Source: Oricola indica (GTDB lineage Bacteria; Pseudomonadota; Alphaproteobacteria; Rhizobiales; Rhizobiaceae). From it: 64,000 nt of DNA. The stretch lies in the NCBI RefSeq assembly GCF_019966595.1, contig NZ_JAINFJ010000009.1:1-64000 (forward strand), written 5' to 3'. Shown in pieces: positions 1 to 7,488 of the stretch. Below the pieces are notes generated by a model that was not told the DNA's origin, searched no databases, and was given only the letters and a program-made list of their open reading frames with translations. Position 1 is the stretch's first letter, and every line of letters begins with the position of its first letter. A program made the position numbers and the translations under genes.

Positions 1-11
1 GTAAGGGCTGA

Positions 12-131
12 TTGTTTATCAGACCCATCCTCATCGATAAGGAAGAGCATGGAGACGGGAGCTTAAAGCATGTGCTTGAGGTGTTTCCTCACGGTAGCGA
101 CACCAAGTCCAAGGGGGAGAAGGTGGTCTAA
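12..131 (+). CDS. Possible very small island protein (39 aa)
   Basis: A TTG-initiated frame of 39 codons follows a purine-rich TAAGGG at 2-7, only four bases from the TTG. The product would be charged (DKEEHGDG, HGSDTKSKGEKVV) and ends inside a GC-rich hairpin at 113-139. It might equally be the tail of a frameshifted gene, since a TGA lies directly upstream in frame at 9-11. No family is recognised and the call is weak. Confidence 0.2.
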   Translation: MFIRPILIDKEEHGDGSLKHVLEVFPHGSDTKSKGEKVV

Positions 132-139
132 CCTCCCCC
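113..139 (+). terminator. Hairpin, possible terminator
   Basis: GGGGGAG at 113-119 pairs perfectly with CTCCCCC at 133-139 around a 13-base loop. The following bases (ACTTCTTATAG) are only weakly T-rich, so this may be a poor rho-independent terminator. It would end any transcript entering from the left. From 140 to 364 no convincing gene is seen. Confidence 0.25.
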
Positions 140-364
140 ACTTCTTATAGCTGAGTGGACCCGCACTGAGCCCCTTCCTTTTGTGTTTAACCGGACTGGG
201 TTGCTTCCGGCTCCCGAAGCTGGGCGGCCACCTCAAGCACGACACCGCAAGCCAACCGACCTTCTGTGCTCGCGAGGTCTCCAGCCCCTTGCTCCGCCAT
301 CCCGACTCGACCTAAGGCTTTCCACGCGGCGACACTCCACGACCAAGACAGGAGGTCTACCGCC

Positions 365-634
365 GTGTCCAGCCGCCACAAGCGCCGCCCGAAGCTCCTT
401 GAGACGCAAGCCGCCGAGTTCGTCTTCGAGGCCGCCGAGTTCCACCGCAAGCTCTCTAGGCACCTCATTGCATTGAAGCCGCAGGAGGCTCAGTACCGGG
501 CAATCCTTGCGCTGTCCGAAGAGGTCTTTCGTGCCGTGGCGCTGGTCTCAGAGGAGACGCCTCCTTGGGCAGTCTCTAAGCCCTCCGAGTGGTCTCAGAG
601 TGCCATCGGGACAGAGGATGCCGAGGAACAATAG
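365..634 (+). CDS. Small conserved hypothetical protein (89 aa), paralogue of 40361-40597
   Basis: GTG at 365 is chosen because AGGAGG lies at 350-355, nine bases upstream; longer versions begin in frame at 266 but have no such site. The protein is a soluble, helical, basic-to-acidic polypeptide. Residues 3-68 align without gaps to the small protein encoded at 40361-40597 on the other strand, with about 23 identities in 66 positions, including RH.RR, an FV pair, FH, an ALxP block, YRA and a final P.W. The family has no function known to me. Being present both on the island and in the core chromosome suggests it does something useful to a mobile element and to its host. It is followed by a small membrane protein. 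Confidence 0.7.
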   Translation: MSSRHKRRPKLLETQAAEFVFEAAEFHRKLSRHLIALKPQEAQYRAILALSEEVFRAVALVSEETPPWAVSKPSEWSQSAIGTEDAEEQ

Positions 635-697
635 ACCCCCGGCACCCGCTGTGGCAGTCTCCAAGCCGTAACCTAAAGACCGGCCACGTGAGCGGTG

Positions 698-829
698 ATG
701 AGCGGATACGAGAAGTCTCCCGACTATGGTGGCCCCGAGTTCAACCTCAGGCGGACGCTATTCTGGTTTGCCGTTGTGGTGGTCGGAATGGTTGTCATTA
801 AGTGGCTGGTCTTCGGACGGCCTTTTTGA
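698..829 (+). CDS. Small single-pass membrane protein (43 aa)
   Basis: ATG at 698 opens a 43-codon frame. A polar N-terminus of about 20 residues (SGYEKSPDYGGPEFNLRR) is followed by a continuous hydrophobic helix rich in V, F and W (about residues 21-39) and a short FGRPF tail. The composition is typical of real small inner-membrane proteins, with a positive-inside RR before the helix. The ribosome site is weak (GAGCGGTG just upstream). It lies downstream of the 365-634 gene in the same direction. A different frame on the opposite strand (758-925) overlaps it, and one of the two may be spurious; I favour this one. Function unknown. Confidence 0.5.
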   Translation: MSGYEKSPDYGGPEFNLRRTLFWFAVVVVGMVVIKWLVFGRPF

Positions 830-925
830 CTCCTCAAGCGCCATTGTCAGAAGGTAGGTGAGGAAGTCTTTGCGCTCCCTCTTGGAAAGGAATAAAGCGA
901 ATTCGATTGTAGTAGTAAGTTCCAT
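758..925 (-). CDS. Small hypothetical protein (55 aa), overlaps the 698-829 gene
   Basis: ATG at 925 is preceded on the minus strand by a good GAGGG ribosome site seven bases away. The first 35 residues (MELTTTIEFALFLSKRERK followed by DFLTYLLTMALEESKR) look like a helical, regulated small protein, while the last 20 are polar and lie antisense to the transmembrane segment of the 698-829 frame. That antisense part shares codon phase with the other gene, so part of its openness may be a shadow. I cannot assign a family. Both genes could be real as an antisense-overlapping pair. Confidence 0.35.
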   Translation of the reverse strand: MELTTTIEFALFLSKRERKDFLTYLLTMALEESKRPSEDQPLNDNHSDHHNGKPE

Positions 926-1035
926 TGGGTTGCCCTCTAGCTAACCCGATGAAGTTGCGAGGGGTCCGGCGAGTGCTTGTATTGCAATAAGCCGTAGCAA
1001 CTAGTTGTATTGTATGGGGTGTTTGGGGGATTTCG

Positions 1036-1797
1036 ATGAGGTATTTTCGAGCAGCGTTTGGCGTTATTGGTCTGTTCGCTCTTTACGGCTGTGTCACTGA
1101 GACCGCTCAGTTTACACCTCTTGACGGACAAACCGCCTTGGTCCGCGACGGACAGCCCGCGATAGTCTCGAAGAAGCCGGGGTCAATTCTGATCGTGCAA
1201 CCGGCGAAGGAAGGGTTTCCTCAGGGGAGCCGACCCGAGTATGTCATCGGGCTCTTCAATCCTGGGACTGAGCCGCTTGCGTTCTCAGTGGCAAACATCC
1301 GCGTCAAGCAAACGCTGGAGACTGGAAAGCCCCATAAGCTCAAGGTGTTCACCTACGAGCAATTGGTGGCGGAAGAGCGCTCCCGGCAAGTCGCCACGGC
1401 CATCCTTCTTGGGGTAGCCGCTGCCGCTGACTCCTACTCAGCCTCGCAGGCAGGCTACTACAATTCCACATCCACCGTTTACACCCCAAGAGGCACCGCA
1501 GTTGTATCGACCACGGGATATAGCTCAACGGCTGCCGCTATCGCCCAAGCAAGCGCGACGGCAGAGAGCAACGCACGGATGGACAGCGCGATTGAAAGCG
1601 GGCGGCGAAACCTAGCGAACCTGCGCAACACGATCCTGAAGGACCACACGTTGCTTCCCGGCGAATGGTATGGGGGCAAGCTGCAATTCGAGCCTCCCAA
1701 GAAGCAAAGCACGCCGCAGCAAAGCTATCAGATTACCGTCTACATTGGTGGGGACGCTCACGTGTTCGACATCAAGCAGGGTGACCCAACCAAGTAG
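1036..1797 (+). CDS. Putative lipoprotein (253 aa), island cargo
   Basis: The N-terminus MRYFRAAFGVIGLFALYGC is a lipoprotein signal with lipobox LYGC and acylated Cys19. The mature protein has no recognised domain. It contains a central Ala/Ser/Thr/Tyr-rich stretch (about residues 115-185, with ASATAESNARMDSAIESGR) and a C-terminal segment (GEWYGGKLQFEPP, then a short beta-rich tail) resembling an Ig-like or beta-sandwich end. A G-rich ribosome site (GGGGGAT) precedes the ATG. It is transcribed alone, with a 238-base gap before the resolvase start. The lipoprotein could be a surface or periplasmic factor of the island; function unknown. Confidence 0.75.
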   Translation: MRYFRAAFGVIGLFALYGCVTETAQFTPLDGQTALVRDGQPAIVSKKPGSILIVQPAKEGFPQGSRPEYVIGLFNPGTEPLAFSVANIRVKQTLETGKPHKLKVFTYEQLVAEERSRQVATAILLGVAAAADSYSASQAGYYNSTSTVYTPRGTAVVSTTGYSSTAAAIAQASATAESNARMDSAIESGRRNLANLRNTILKDHTLLPGEWYGGKLQFEPPKKQSTPQQSYQITVYIGGDAHVFDIKQGDPTK

Positions 1798-2061
1798 CAT
1801 GGCGGCAATCCCGGACGCGTTCAAAGGGTCGTAAATTCGACATCTGGAGTAAACGTGGCGGCGCTCGCGTTTCCCCCCGTGGCCCCTCCCGCTGCCAGAG
1901 AAAACGATCATAGGTCCCCACCCCATGGCGTGAAGGTGTGCCGGGGGCGTCTTGCCCTTCCTGATTTCGCCTTTCTCGTGGAATTGTCAGGCACAACGTT
2001 CCTTGACGTTTGACAAATGAACTCCTACCTTGGTGCCAGACGCCATTTGGAGGGCCGAACG

Positions 2062-2727
2062 ATGAAGCGATATGTGGTCTACACGCGAGTGAGCACCAAG
2101 GAGCAAGGCAAGAGCGGCCTAGGGCTGGAGGCCCAGGAGCGGGACATTGAGATATTCCTTGAGAACTACTCGGAGGAGCCGTGGGAGGTCATTGGCCGCT
2201 TTCAAGACGTACTATCCGGCAAGAGCGACGACAGGCCCGAACTCATGGCGGCGCTGGAGATGGTCCGGCAGACCGGCGCGGAGCTTCTGGTGTCGAAGCT
2301 GGACCGACTGAGCCGCAAGGTCTCTTTCGTGTCGGCCTTAATGGAAGACCCTAAGGTGCGGTTCCGCGTGGCGCAGATGCCGCAGGCCGATGAATTTCAA
2401 CTCCATGTCTACGCGGCGCTGGCGGAGCAAGAACGGAAGTTCATCTCCAAGCGGACCAAGGCGGCGCTAGCCGCAGCTAAGGAGCGTGGCGTGAAGCTCG
2501 GCGGTCTAAGAGATGAGACCATGCGGCGTAACGAGGTCCTCAAGGAGAAGGCGGACAGGGAAGCGGAGCGCTTGGTAAAGGTTATCCGACCGATGAGAGA
2601 GGGAAGAGCAACCCTCACCACCATAGCGGAGACCTTGCAGGACATGGGGATACCGACCTCAAGGGGCGGACGTTGGACCGCCAAGCAGGTGAGCCGAGCG
2701 CTGGAGCGGATGGAAGCCAAGAAGTGA
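2062..2727 (+). CDS. Serine recombinase, resolvase/invertase family (221 aa)
   Basis: The catalytic domain begins directly with YTRVSTKEQ, containing the nucleophilic serine, followed by the conserved LDRLSR region and the long E helix (LAEQERKFISKRTKAAL). The C-terminal part (IAETLQDMGIPTSRGGRWTA) resembles the DNA-binding recombinase segment rather than a classical Hin helix-turn-helix. ATG at 2062 is preferred over 2017 because GGAGGG lies upstream and the resolvase fold starts at once. Its role may be dimer resolution or excision control of the island. The stop is only two bases from the converging nuclease-like gene. The 263 bases before it hold no visible gene. Confidence 0.9.
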   Translation: MKRYVVYTRVSTKEQGKSGLGLEAQERDIEIFLENYSEEPWEVIGRFQDVLSGKSDDRPELMAALEMVRQTGAELLVSKLDRLSRKVSFVSALMEDPKVRFRVAQMPQADEFQLHVYAALAEQERKFISKRTKAALAAAKERGVKLGGLRDETMRRNEVLKEKADREAERLVKVIRPMREGRATLTTIAETLQDMGIPTSRGGRWTAKQVSRALERMEAKK

Positions 2728-2729
2728 CC

Positions 2730-3833
2730 CTACGTGTCTGCTGTAGGAACGTATTTTCCGGCCAACAGGTCATCAATAACTGACGGATCGGCACCCAAAC
2801 GCCGTGCCGCAGCATGAATCCGCTGGTTGTCCTGCGGGGCTGAGGCCAAGGGATAGCCCCTCCTTGCGGCCTCCTCTGTAATGTGGGTCATCTCCACCAT
2901 CATACTTCTGATTATCAAGTCAGGTGGTTTGATCGGCGTATTCTTGTAGAAAGCAGCAACGCCAAGGACGTAGAGCTCATCCCATTTCGCCAGTAGGCGG
3001 CCTTCGCTCCAGTCAGCCATGTAGGGGTTCCGCCGGTAGTCAAGTCTCCACCGCTCGTGGGCACGCATCCTCTCGGGAACCGGCTCAATCTCTACAAACT
3101 TATTATCCTCGAATTCGGTAGAACCTTTGGGCTCGAAACCATTCCAAGTGCTCCACCGTGCAGCTATCAAATCCAAGACGGCCTGCTTCCACGGATACAG
3201 GTGAAGCTCCGGCCCATCCACCTCTACTATCGGAAAGGTGACACGGCCTTCGTGCATCGCTGCATGGCGCTCCGAAATGTAGATGACCGCATCAATGTGC
3301 CGATATTTGGGGTCGCCAGTTTTGACGCCCCGAGCAAGCTCTCGAAGGAGCAACTGTGAGGTAACCTCAGGATCATATTGTGCGTGATCTTCATTGACCA
3401 GTATCACCACGTTGACGCCGTTGGTCCTCACGCGTCTGTCGTCATGCGCGGCAAGCTGTTTGTTCGCTTTTTGTAGGTGTCGCCCGAAAGGTTTGCCAAG
3501 GCGCTCCACCATCTGGTTTGTCAGCTCATCGCCATCTGGAAGATGTTTTACAATCGACTGTAGCGGCCACTTTCCGAAAAATAGAGGCCAGTTCGGATCA
3601 TTCCTCTTTTCATTCATTTCCGCGTCGAGTCGCGGCTGCGGATCGCCTTCGAGGGTCTTGATTTCCACCACCAAGAGGCCCCGTAAGCATTCGAAGTCTG
3701 GGCGGGTGTATTTATCCCCGTCCAAGTCGAGCGATTTGCCACCCATCGCCGTTTCAAGGAAGCGCTCTATCCGGGGGGTAATTGGCTCTGCATCCCCGGT
3801 TCTTTCAAACCGGTATTCGGGGCGATTATCCAT
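2730..3833 (-). CDS. Uncharacterised protein with PD-(D/E)XK-like nuclease motif (367 aa)
   Basis: Near residue 45-60 the sequence RPDFECLRGLLVVEIKTLE fits the PD-(D/E)xK nuclease signature (PD, then VEIK at a suitable spacing after a hydrophobic strand). The rest is alpha/beta and not recognised: a middle region with NVVILVNEDHAQYDP and a strand-like DAVIYISERH, and a helical C-terminus ending in GADPSVIDDLLAGK. ATG at 3833 is chosen; it overlaps the stop of the upstream winged-helix gene by eight bases (ATGGATAA), so the two are translationally coupled. An island nuclease with its own regulator could serve defence, competition with other elements, or element maintenance. Restriction, Card1-like and VRR-type relatives cannot be separated by eye. 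Confidence 0.55.
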   Translation of the reverse strand: MDNRPEYRFERTGDAEPITPRIERFLETAMGGKSLDLDGDKYTRPDFECLRGLLVVEIKTLEGDPQPRLDAEMNEKRNDPNWPLFFGKWPLQSIVKHLPDGDELTNQMVERLGKPFGRHLQKANKQLAAHDDRRVRTNGVNVVILVNEDHAQYDPEVTSQLLLRELARGVKTGDPKYRHIDAVIYISERHAAMHEGRVTFPIVEVDGPELHLYPWKQAVLDLIAARWSTWNGFEPKGSTEFEDNKFVEIEPVPERMRAHERWRLDYRRNPYMADWSEGRLLAKWDELYVLGVAAFYKNTPIKPPDLIIRSMMVEMTHITEEAARRGYPLASAPQDNQRIHAAARRLGADPSVIDDLLAGKYVPTADT

Positions 3834-4197
3834 CGGACGCAAGCAGGGCTTCCCGGAGTCTCCCCAAGACCTCGCGTCCCTTAGGCGTCAGCCTAGCGAC
3901 CTTCTCCCGCATGTTGTCTGGAGCGATCTCGGTCTCAACAAGGCCCGCTCCAGGTCTCCCACGCCGCACCCCTTTCCCCAAGCTCCTCATGTCATGCGAG
4001 ACCCGCGTGAAGCTCCGCCCTGTAGCCTCGCCAATGGCCCGCAATCGGACGCCCTCGCTCATGTCCTCACGGCTCTCCAGCATCGCGACAGTCAGGAAGG
4101 TGTCCACGTTGGCTGCGGTGAGGTGGCGGCTGGTATCGATGAGGATTTGGTTGGCGCGAAAATAGCTCGTGAGGAGCGCGTTGGGGTCGTTAGTCAT
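3826..4197 (-). CDS. MarR-like winged-helix regulator (123 aa)
   Basis: The order of elements is that of a small MarR-type protein: a helical N-terminus, a first helix pair (DTFLTVAMLESRED), a recognition region (RLRAIGEATGRSFTRVSHDMRSL), a wing (GLVETEIAPDNMREKVARLTPKGREVL) and a C-terminal helix. The RLTPKGREVL block is typical of the MarR wing and following helix. It is first in a two-gene unit with the PD-(D/E)XK-like gene, overlapping it by eight bases, which implies it controls or cooperates with that gene. The ATG overlaps by four bases a very short upstream frame that I do not accept as a gene. Confidence 0.7.
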   Translation of the reverse strand: MTNDPNALLTSYFRANQILIDTSRHLTAANVDTFLTVAMLESREDMSEGVRLRAIGEATGRSFTRVSHDMRSLGKGVRRGRPGAGLVETEIAPDNMREKVARLTPKGREVLGRLREALLASDG

Positions 4198-4311
4198 GGC
4201 CTTACGAGGTCCCTTGGTTCGATGTCTCGGAGTCGCGAAGTTCGAACGACCAGGTCACCACTCGGAGTCCCGATCATTAAAGCTATATGAGAGTCCCGAA
4301 GGTGATTGCCA

Positions 4312-4425
4312 ATGGTGGAGGCGGAGATTGCCAAGCAGAGGGGAGACGGCATGTCTATCCGCAATATCGCTGTGGAGGTGGGGTTCTCAAAGGCGACTGT
4401 GCAGAAGCTGGTCGGAACACCATAG
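4312..4425 (+). pseudogene. Remnant of a resolvase C-terminal helix-turn-helix
   Basis: The 37 codons encode EIAKQRGDGMSIRNIAVEVG followed by FSKATVQKLV, the classical Hin/resolvase-type DNA-binding helix-turn-helix. There is no catalytic domain upstream in this frame (TGA codons at close range), and none is recognisable in the others. It therefore looks like the tail of a second serine recombinase whose front was lost. A stand-alone HTH micro-protein cannot be excluded. An inverted repeat AGCGCC/GGCGCT (4447-4452 and 4461-4466) lies just behind it; no T-tract follows, so I do not call it a terminator. Confidence 0.45.
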
Positions 4426-4502
4426 TTCTCATAGTGGACGGGTAGAAGCGCCATCGTTAAGGCGCTATTGATAGCAGTCCAACAACATGAATAGTGGTAG
4501 TC

Positions 4503-5303
4503 ATGCCAGATCGGGAATTTTTAGAGAGTTACCCTCTCTACCGGAAGTTTCGTTACGAGGTGCCTAATTATACTAATGGGCTATCCAAACCTCGCATTAA
4601 TATGGAGTGTGAAGACTGCGGGAAATTTGAAACCTTCGTCATGGTCAATGATTACTGGGAGGTCACGAGAGTCGTGAACACCTCGACGAGCGGAGAAATT
4701 TTTAGGCTGCAATATGTATGTGCCTCCTGCCAAAAATTCGAAAGATACTTCATAATAAAGATAGACGAGGAACGAGGCTGGATATCTAAAGTTGGACAAT
4801 ATCCACCTTGGAGCGTTAAAACTGACGCCAATCTGTCTGCGCTCTTAGGTGAGCATAAAGACTATCTGGCTTCCGGCTTGATACTGGAGTCTCAGGGGTA
4901 CGGAATAGGGGCGTTCGCGTACTACAGGCGGATTGTCGAAGAGACAATTGATGAGCTCTTATCTGATGTCGGAGAGCTGCTAGCGGGCGAAGAGAAGGAA
5001 ACCTACCTCACAGCACTTTCCGCCGTTAGAAAAACACGAGTTACTGCTGAGAAGATAGACCTAGTTAAAGACCTATTGCCGCCGATATTAAGGCCTGATG
5101 GGATGAATCCACTGAGAGCTCTACACGAGGCGCTCAGCGAAGGCCTCCACGCGCAAACGGACGAAAACTGCCTTACGCAAGCGATGATTATTCGGGAGCT
5201 TCTTGTCTATTTGGCAACCCAACTCGCAGCTAGCCGAAATGCCGCGAAGTCTTTCACCGATAACATGCGAAAGCTCTTGGACGCGAAAACCTCCAAATCC
5301 TAA
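4503..5303 (+). CDS. Zinc-ribbon protein related to DUF4145 (266 aa)
   Basis: An N-terminal zinc ribbon is formed by MECEDCGK (Cys36 and Cys39) and YVCASCQK about 37 residues later. A helical domain follows, with GLILESQGYGIGAFAYYRRI and VEETIDELL, the pattern seen in DUF4145-type proteins (stretches such as GAYRAALVLLRRALE). The C-terminus continues with helices containing LHEALSEGLHAQTDENC. A GTG at 4494 is an alternative start. It stands alone, converging on the integrase with eight bases between stops. DUF4145 modules occur in restriction enzymes and islands, but their activity is not established. A second protein of this general plan is encoded at 6834-7421. Confidence 0.65.
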   Translation: MPDREFLESYPLYRKFRYEVPNYTNGLSKPRINMECEDCGKFETFVMVNDYWEVTRVVNTSTSGEIFRLQYVCASCQKFERYFIIKIDEERGWISKVGQYPPWSVKTDANLSALLGEHKDYLASGLILESQGYGIGAFAYYRRIVEETIDELLSDVGELLAGEEKETYLTALSAVRKTRVTAEKIDLVKDLLPPILRPDGMNPLRALHEALSEGLHAQTDENCLTQAMIIRELLVYLATQLAASRNAAKSFTDNMRKLLDAKTSKS

Positions 5304-5311
5304 ACGCTACA

Positions 5312-6847
5312 CTATCCGGCAATGCTCAGCAGACTCCTTCCTCCATGCAGCCAATGGAAGTCTAGCCGCCCAAGGTCCCATTGCACATAGACCCGGCTGA
5401 ACACCTGAAGCATCGCCGCGTTGGCCGCAGGGTAGTCCAGGTCGGATTTGGAAAGCTCCCTCACCAAGTCCTCAAGGCGCTGCTTGCGGGTAATCGGATT
5501 ACGGACGGCTTCAAGCTCCTCCAGCTTCTCCTCCTCCTCCCGGACCTCAGCGAGCCTAGCCTCAAGCTCCCTGAGCCTTTGCCGGACTCCCTCCGCCTCG
5601 CCTTCCGCAAGGAAGTCCACGAGCTTCTCAATCTGGCCTTGGAGGGTCTCTCGCTCCTCCGCCCGCCGGGCCTTCACGTCTGCTACCGTCTTGGAGCCCC
5701 TTGGTGCGCTCTTCGCTAACTCCGAGGCCTGTCCCACAATGGCGGCCTCAAGGTGGTCGATCCTTACACCGTGATACTCGCAACCGGCTCCCGCCTTGGC
5801 CTTAGTGCAGACTAGGTACGGATGGCCGCATTTAGGCCCGGACCCTTTGTTGACGCGGGTCATGGAGCTCCGGCATCGGGGGCACCGAGCGAGGCCCGCC
5901 AAGAGGTGGGAGACTCCCTTGGAATTCCTTAGCCGCACCGAGGGGGCACGCCGACCCTCCCGCATGGTCTGGACGCGAGCAAAGACCTCAGGCTCCACAA
6001 CATTGGGGAAGTAGTCCTCCACGGGTTCCTGAGGCTTCCTCGTGCGCTTGCCCTCCACGTATTCGATGGTGTGCGGGGTGAACCGACCCACCACCGCCGG
6101 GTTCTCCAGTATCTTCACCACGTAGGAGCGATGCCAGAAGGCCGCCCTCCCGAACGGCTTGACACCATCCTTATTGAGACCATCGGCGATGCCATGAGTC
6201 CCCTTCCCTTCAAGATACTCTCGGAAGATACGCTTCACCACCTCCACCCGCTCTGGGACCACCTCATAGGCCCGCCTGTCCTCGCGAAGCTCCAGCCACC
6301 CCGGAGCAAGCTTGGTCATTGGTCTCTTACGGGATGCATTCGCCCGCTTGGCGGTCCATGCATTGCGGAGGCGGTGGGACTTAGTGGCACTCTCCTCATG
6401 GGCACGGATCAAGATCACCACGGCTTCCAATAGATCAAAGCCGTTACCCTGTGCCGACTCCTCCCCGTAGACCCGCCCTGTGGAAACGGTGACCACACGG
6501 ATGCCGGACTTAATGATGTTTCGGAGAAGCGACACCGCATCCCACGGGTCATCGCGGCTCATGCGGTCCAAGTTCTCCATGAGGAGGTACGAGCCGGGAG
6601 GCACTAGCCCCGTGCGGACGGCTTCAAGGAACTCACCAAGCTTGCCGCCGTGGAGATTGGCACCACGGAACGCGGAGACCCCGAGGTCTAGGAAAGACCT
6701 GTTGTCGAGCTTGAGGCCATGCTCACGGGCGTACCGCGCGGCCCCGTCTGTCTGACGCCTAAAGCTGTCACCACGCTGTTGCTCTGGAGTAGAGAAGCGT
6801 AGGTAGGAAAAGGCGAGCGGGGCAGTCGAAACGCTATGCGTGTTCAT
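5312..6847 (-). CDS. Large serine recombinase, probable island integrase (511 aa)
   Basis: The N-terminal resolvase domain has FSYLRFSTPEQQ with the catalytic serine, LMENLDRMSRDDP and the YGEESA region. It is followed by a Recombinase domain (GIADGLNKDGVKPFGRAAFW), a zinc-ribbon domain with CPRCRSS, CGHPYLVC and a later Cys (about residues 320-370), and a coiled coil rich in E, L and R (about residues 400-460). This is the architecture of phage and ICE serine integrases. ATG at 6847 is chosen because the recombinase fold begins there; it overlaps the upstream DUF4145 gene by 14 bases. Its position 630 bases from the comM junction makes it the likely integrase. Confidence 0.92.
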   Translation of the reverse strand: MNTHSVSTAPLAFSYLRFSTPEQQRGDSFRRQTDGAARYAREHGLKLDNRSFLDLGVSAFRGANLHGGKLGEFLEAVRTGLVPPGSYLLMENLDRMSRDDPWDAVSLLRNIIKSGIRVVTVSTGRVYGEESAQGNGFDLLEAVVILIRAHEESATKSHRLRNAWTAKRANASRKRPMTKLAPGWLELREDRRAYEVVPERVEVVKRIFREYLEGKGTHGIADGLNKDGVKPFGRAAFWHRSYVVKILENPAVVGRFTPHTIEYVEGKRTRKPQEPVEDYFPNVVEPEVFARVQTMREGRRAPSVRLRNSKGVSHLLAGLARCPRCRSSMTRVNKGSGPKCGHPYLVCTKAKAGAGCEYHGVRIDHLEAAIVGQASELAKSAPRGSKTVADVKARRAEERETLQGQIEKLVDFLAEGEAEGVRQRLRELEARLAEVREEEEKLEELEAVRNPITRKQRLEDLVRELSKSDLDYPAANAAMLQVFSRVYVQWDLGRLDFHWLHGGRSLLSIAG

Positions 6848-7421
6848 CGGGCTTTGCAGCAGGAACTTTAGCCGGAAACTCATAGATGAATTTGAGGAGC
6901 ATCTCGATGAAGGTGATTAGCTCGGTGGCATCAGCCTCCGTCATCGCCGGAATCTCGTGAGTGGCCTCATTCCCACGCTTCCGAATGTGATCTACCCAAC
7001 CACGACCATGAGGCGGGACATACCCACTGCTTGAGAGGAATTCGACGTATTGTACAAAGCTCTGTCCAGCGTTCGCCCCTTGAGTAACCGCGATGTTCAT
7101 CAGGAGTTTTCTAGAAGCCAAAACTGAGGCTGTGAACGCACCCACCGAGATGCATCTTCGCGCTTCCACGTACAGCCCATCTACATCGCTTGGAACTTCC
7201 GCAACGTTGTTTCCGGGAGCAACTGCCGGAGTGCGGCTCTCATCGCAGAAGTACGTAGGCTGCTCGCAGAGTGGACAGATATATATATACCCGTTGTCTG
7301 AGTTGCCGGGAATATAGTTTCGGGAGAAGAACCCTTGATTGCTCGCGATTTTGTTTTCACAAAAGCCGCACTGATAACTTATCGACGTTAGGCTCGACCG
7401 ATTTACCCAGTCTGCGTCCAT
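6834..7421 (-). CDS. DUF4145 domain protein (195 aa)
   Basis: A zinc ribbon (YQCGFCENK, then ICPLCEQP, spaced about 30 residues) precedes a DUF4145 helical domain: VEARRCISVGAFTASVLASR, FVQYVEFLSSSGYVPP, then GWVDHIRKRGNEATHEIP with the conserved RKxGNxAxH pattern. Length is normal for the short form of the family. The gene overlaps the start of the integrase by 14 bases, so both are made from one message. Co-expression suggests a role tied to integration, excision or protection of the element, which is inference. It starts only 56 bases from the comM junction. Confidence 0.8.
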   Translation of the reverse strand: MDADWVNRSSLTSISYQCGFCENKIASNQGFFSRNYIPGNSDNGYIYICPLCEQPTYFCDESRTPAVAPGNNVAEVPSDVDGLYVEARRCISVGAFTASVLASRKLLMNIAVTQGANAGQSFVQYVEFLSSSGYVPPHGRGWVDHIRKRGNEATHEIPAMTEADATELITFIEMLLKFIYEFPAKVPAAKPDEHA

Positions 7422-7451
7422 GTTGTCCTCCTATTCCACCGCTAGCGCACA

Positions 7452-7488
7452 ATCAGCATCGTAGGTCTCTTGTCAATAATATGCTGAT
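7452..7488. other. Island/comM junction with inverted repeat (candidate att site)
   Basis: ComM-like translation becomes recognisable at AAT ATG CTG ATG (7478-7489). The octamer ATCAGCAT at 7452-7459 is the exact inverse of ATGCTGAT at 7481-7488, one copy on the island side and one in comM. Large serine recombinases act on short sites with imperfect dyad symmetry and leave a 2-base crossover. The exact crossover cannot be set without the left end. Confidence 0.45.

Larger units (their letters stand above)
1..7477. mobile_element. Genomic island (right-hand part) integrated in comM
   Basis: This stretch holds recombination genes (a resolvase and a large serine integrase) and small unknown proteins, with codon use richer in AGG, CTA and AT-rich codons than the flanking core genes. 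It ends where reading of comM begins abruptly at 7478, just before the Walker A motif. Integration into comM is a known habit of several islands (for example AbaR in Acinetobacter), but here a large serine recombinase sits next to the junction and is the likely integrase. The left end and the 5' part of comM are not in the window, so total size is unknown. Plasmid or phage structural genes are not visible. Confidence 0.75.

Noticed and set aside
183-476. Plus-strand frame overlapping the small gene at 365-634
   Set aside because: Composition (Pro, Ser and Arg repeats) is that of a shadow of the confirmed small gene.
4194-4454. Minus-strand frame whose stop overlaps the MarR-like start by ATGA
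   Set aside because: The overlap would suit an operon, but no ribosome site precedes any internal start and the frame is antisense to the resolvase HTH remnant; kept only as a remote possibility of a 27-residue leader.
4447-4466. Inverted repeat AGCGCC/GGCGCT as a terminator
   Set aside because: The stem is only six base pairs and no T-run follows.
7271-7477. In-frame extension of the comM fragment into the island
   Set aside because: The added N-terminal residues are antisense to the DUF4145 gene and have no similarity to ComM; they reflect the island side of the junction.
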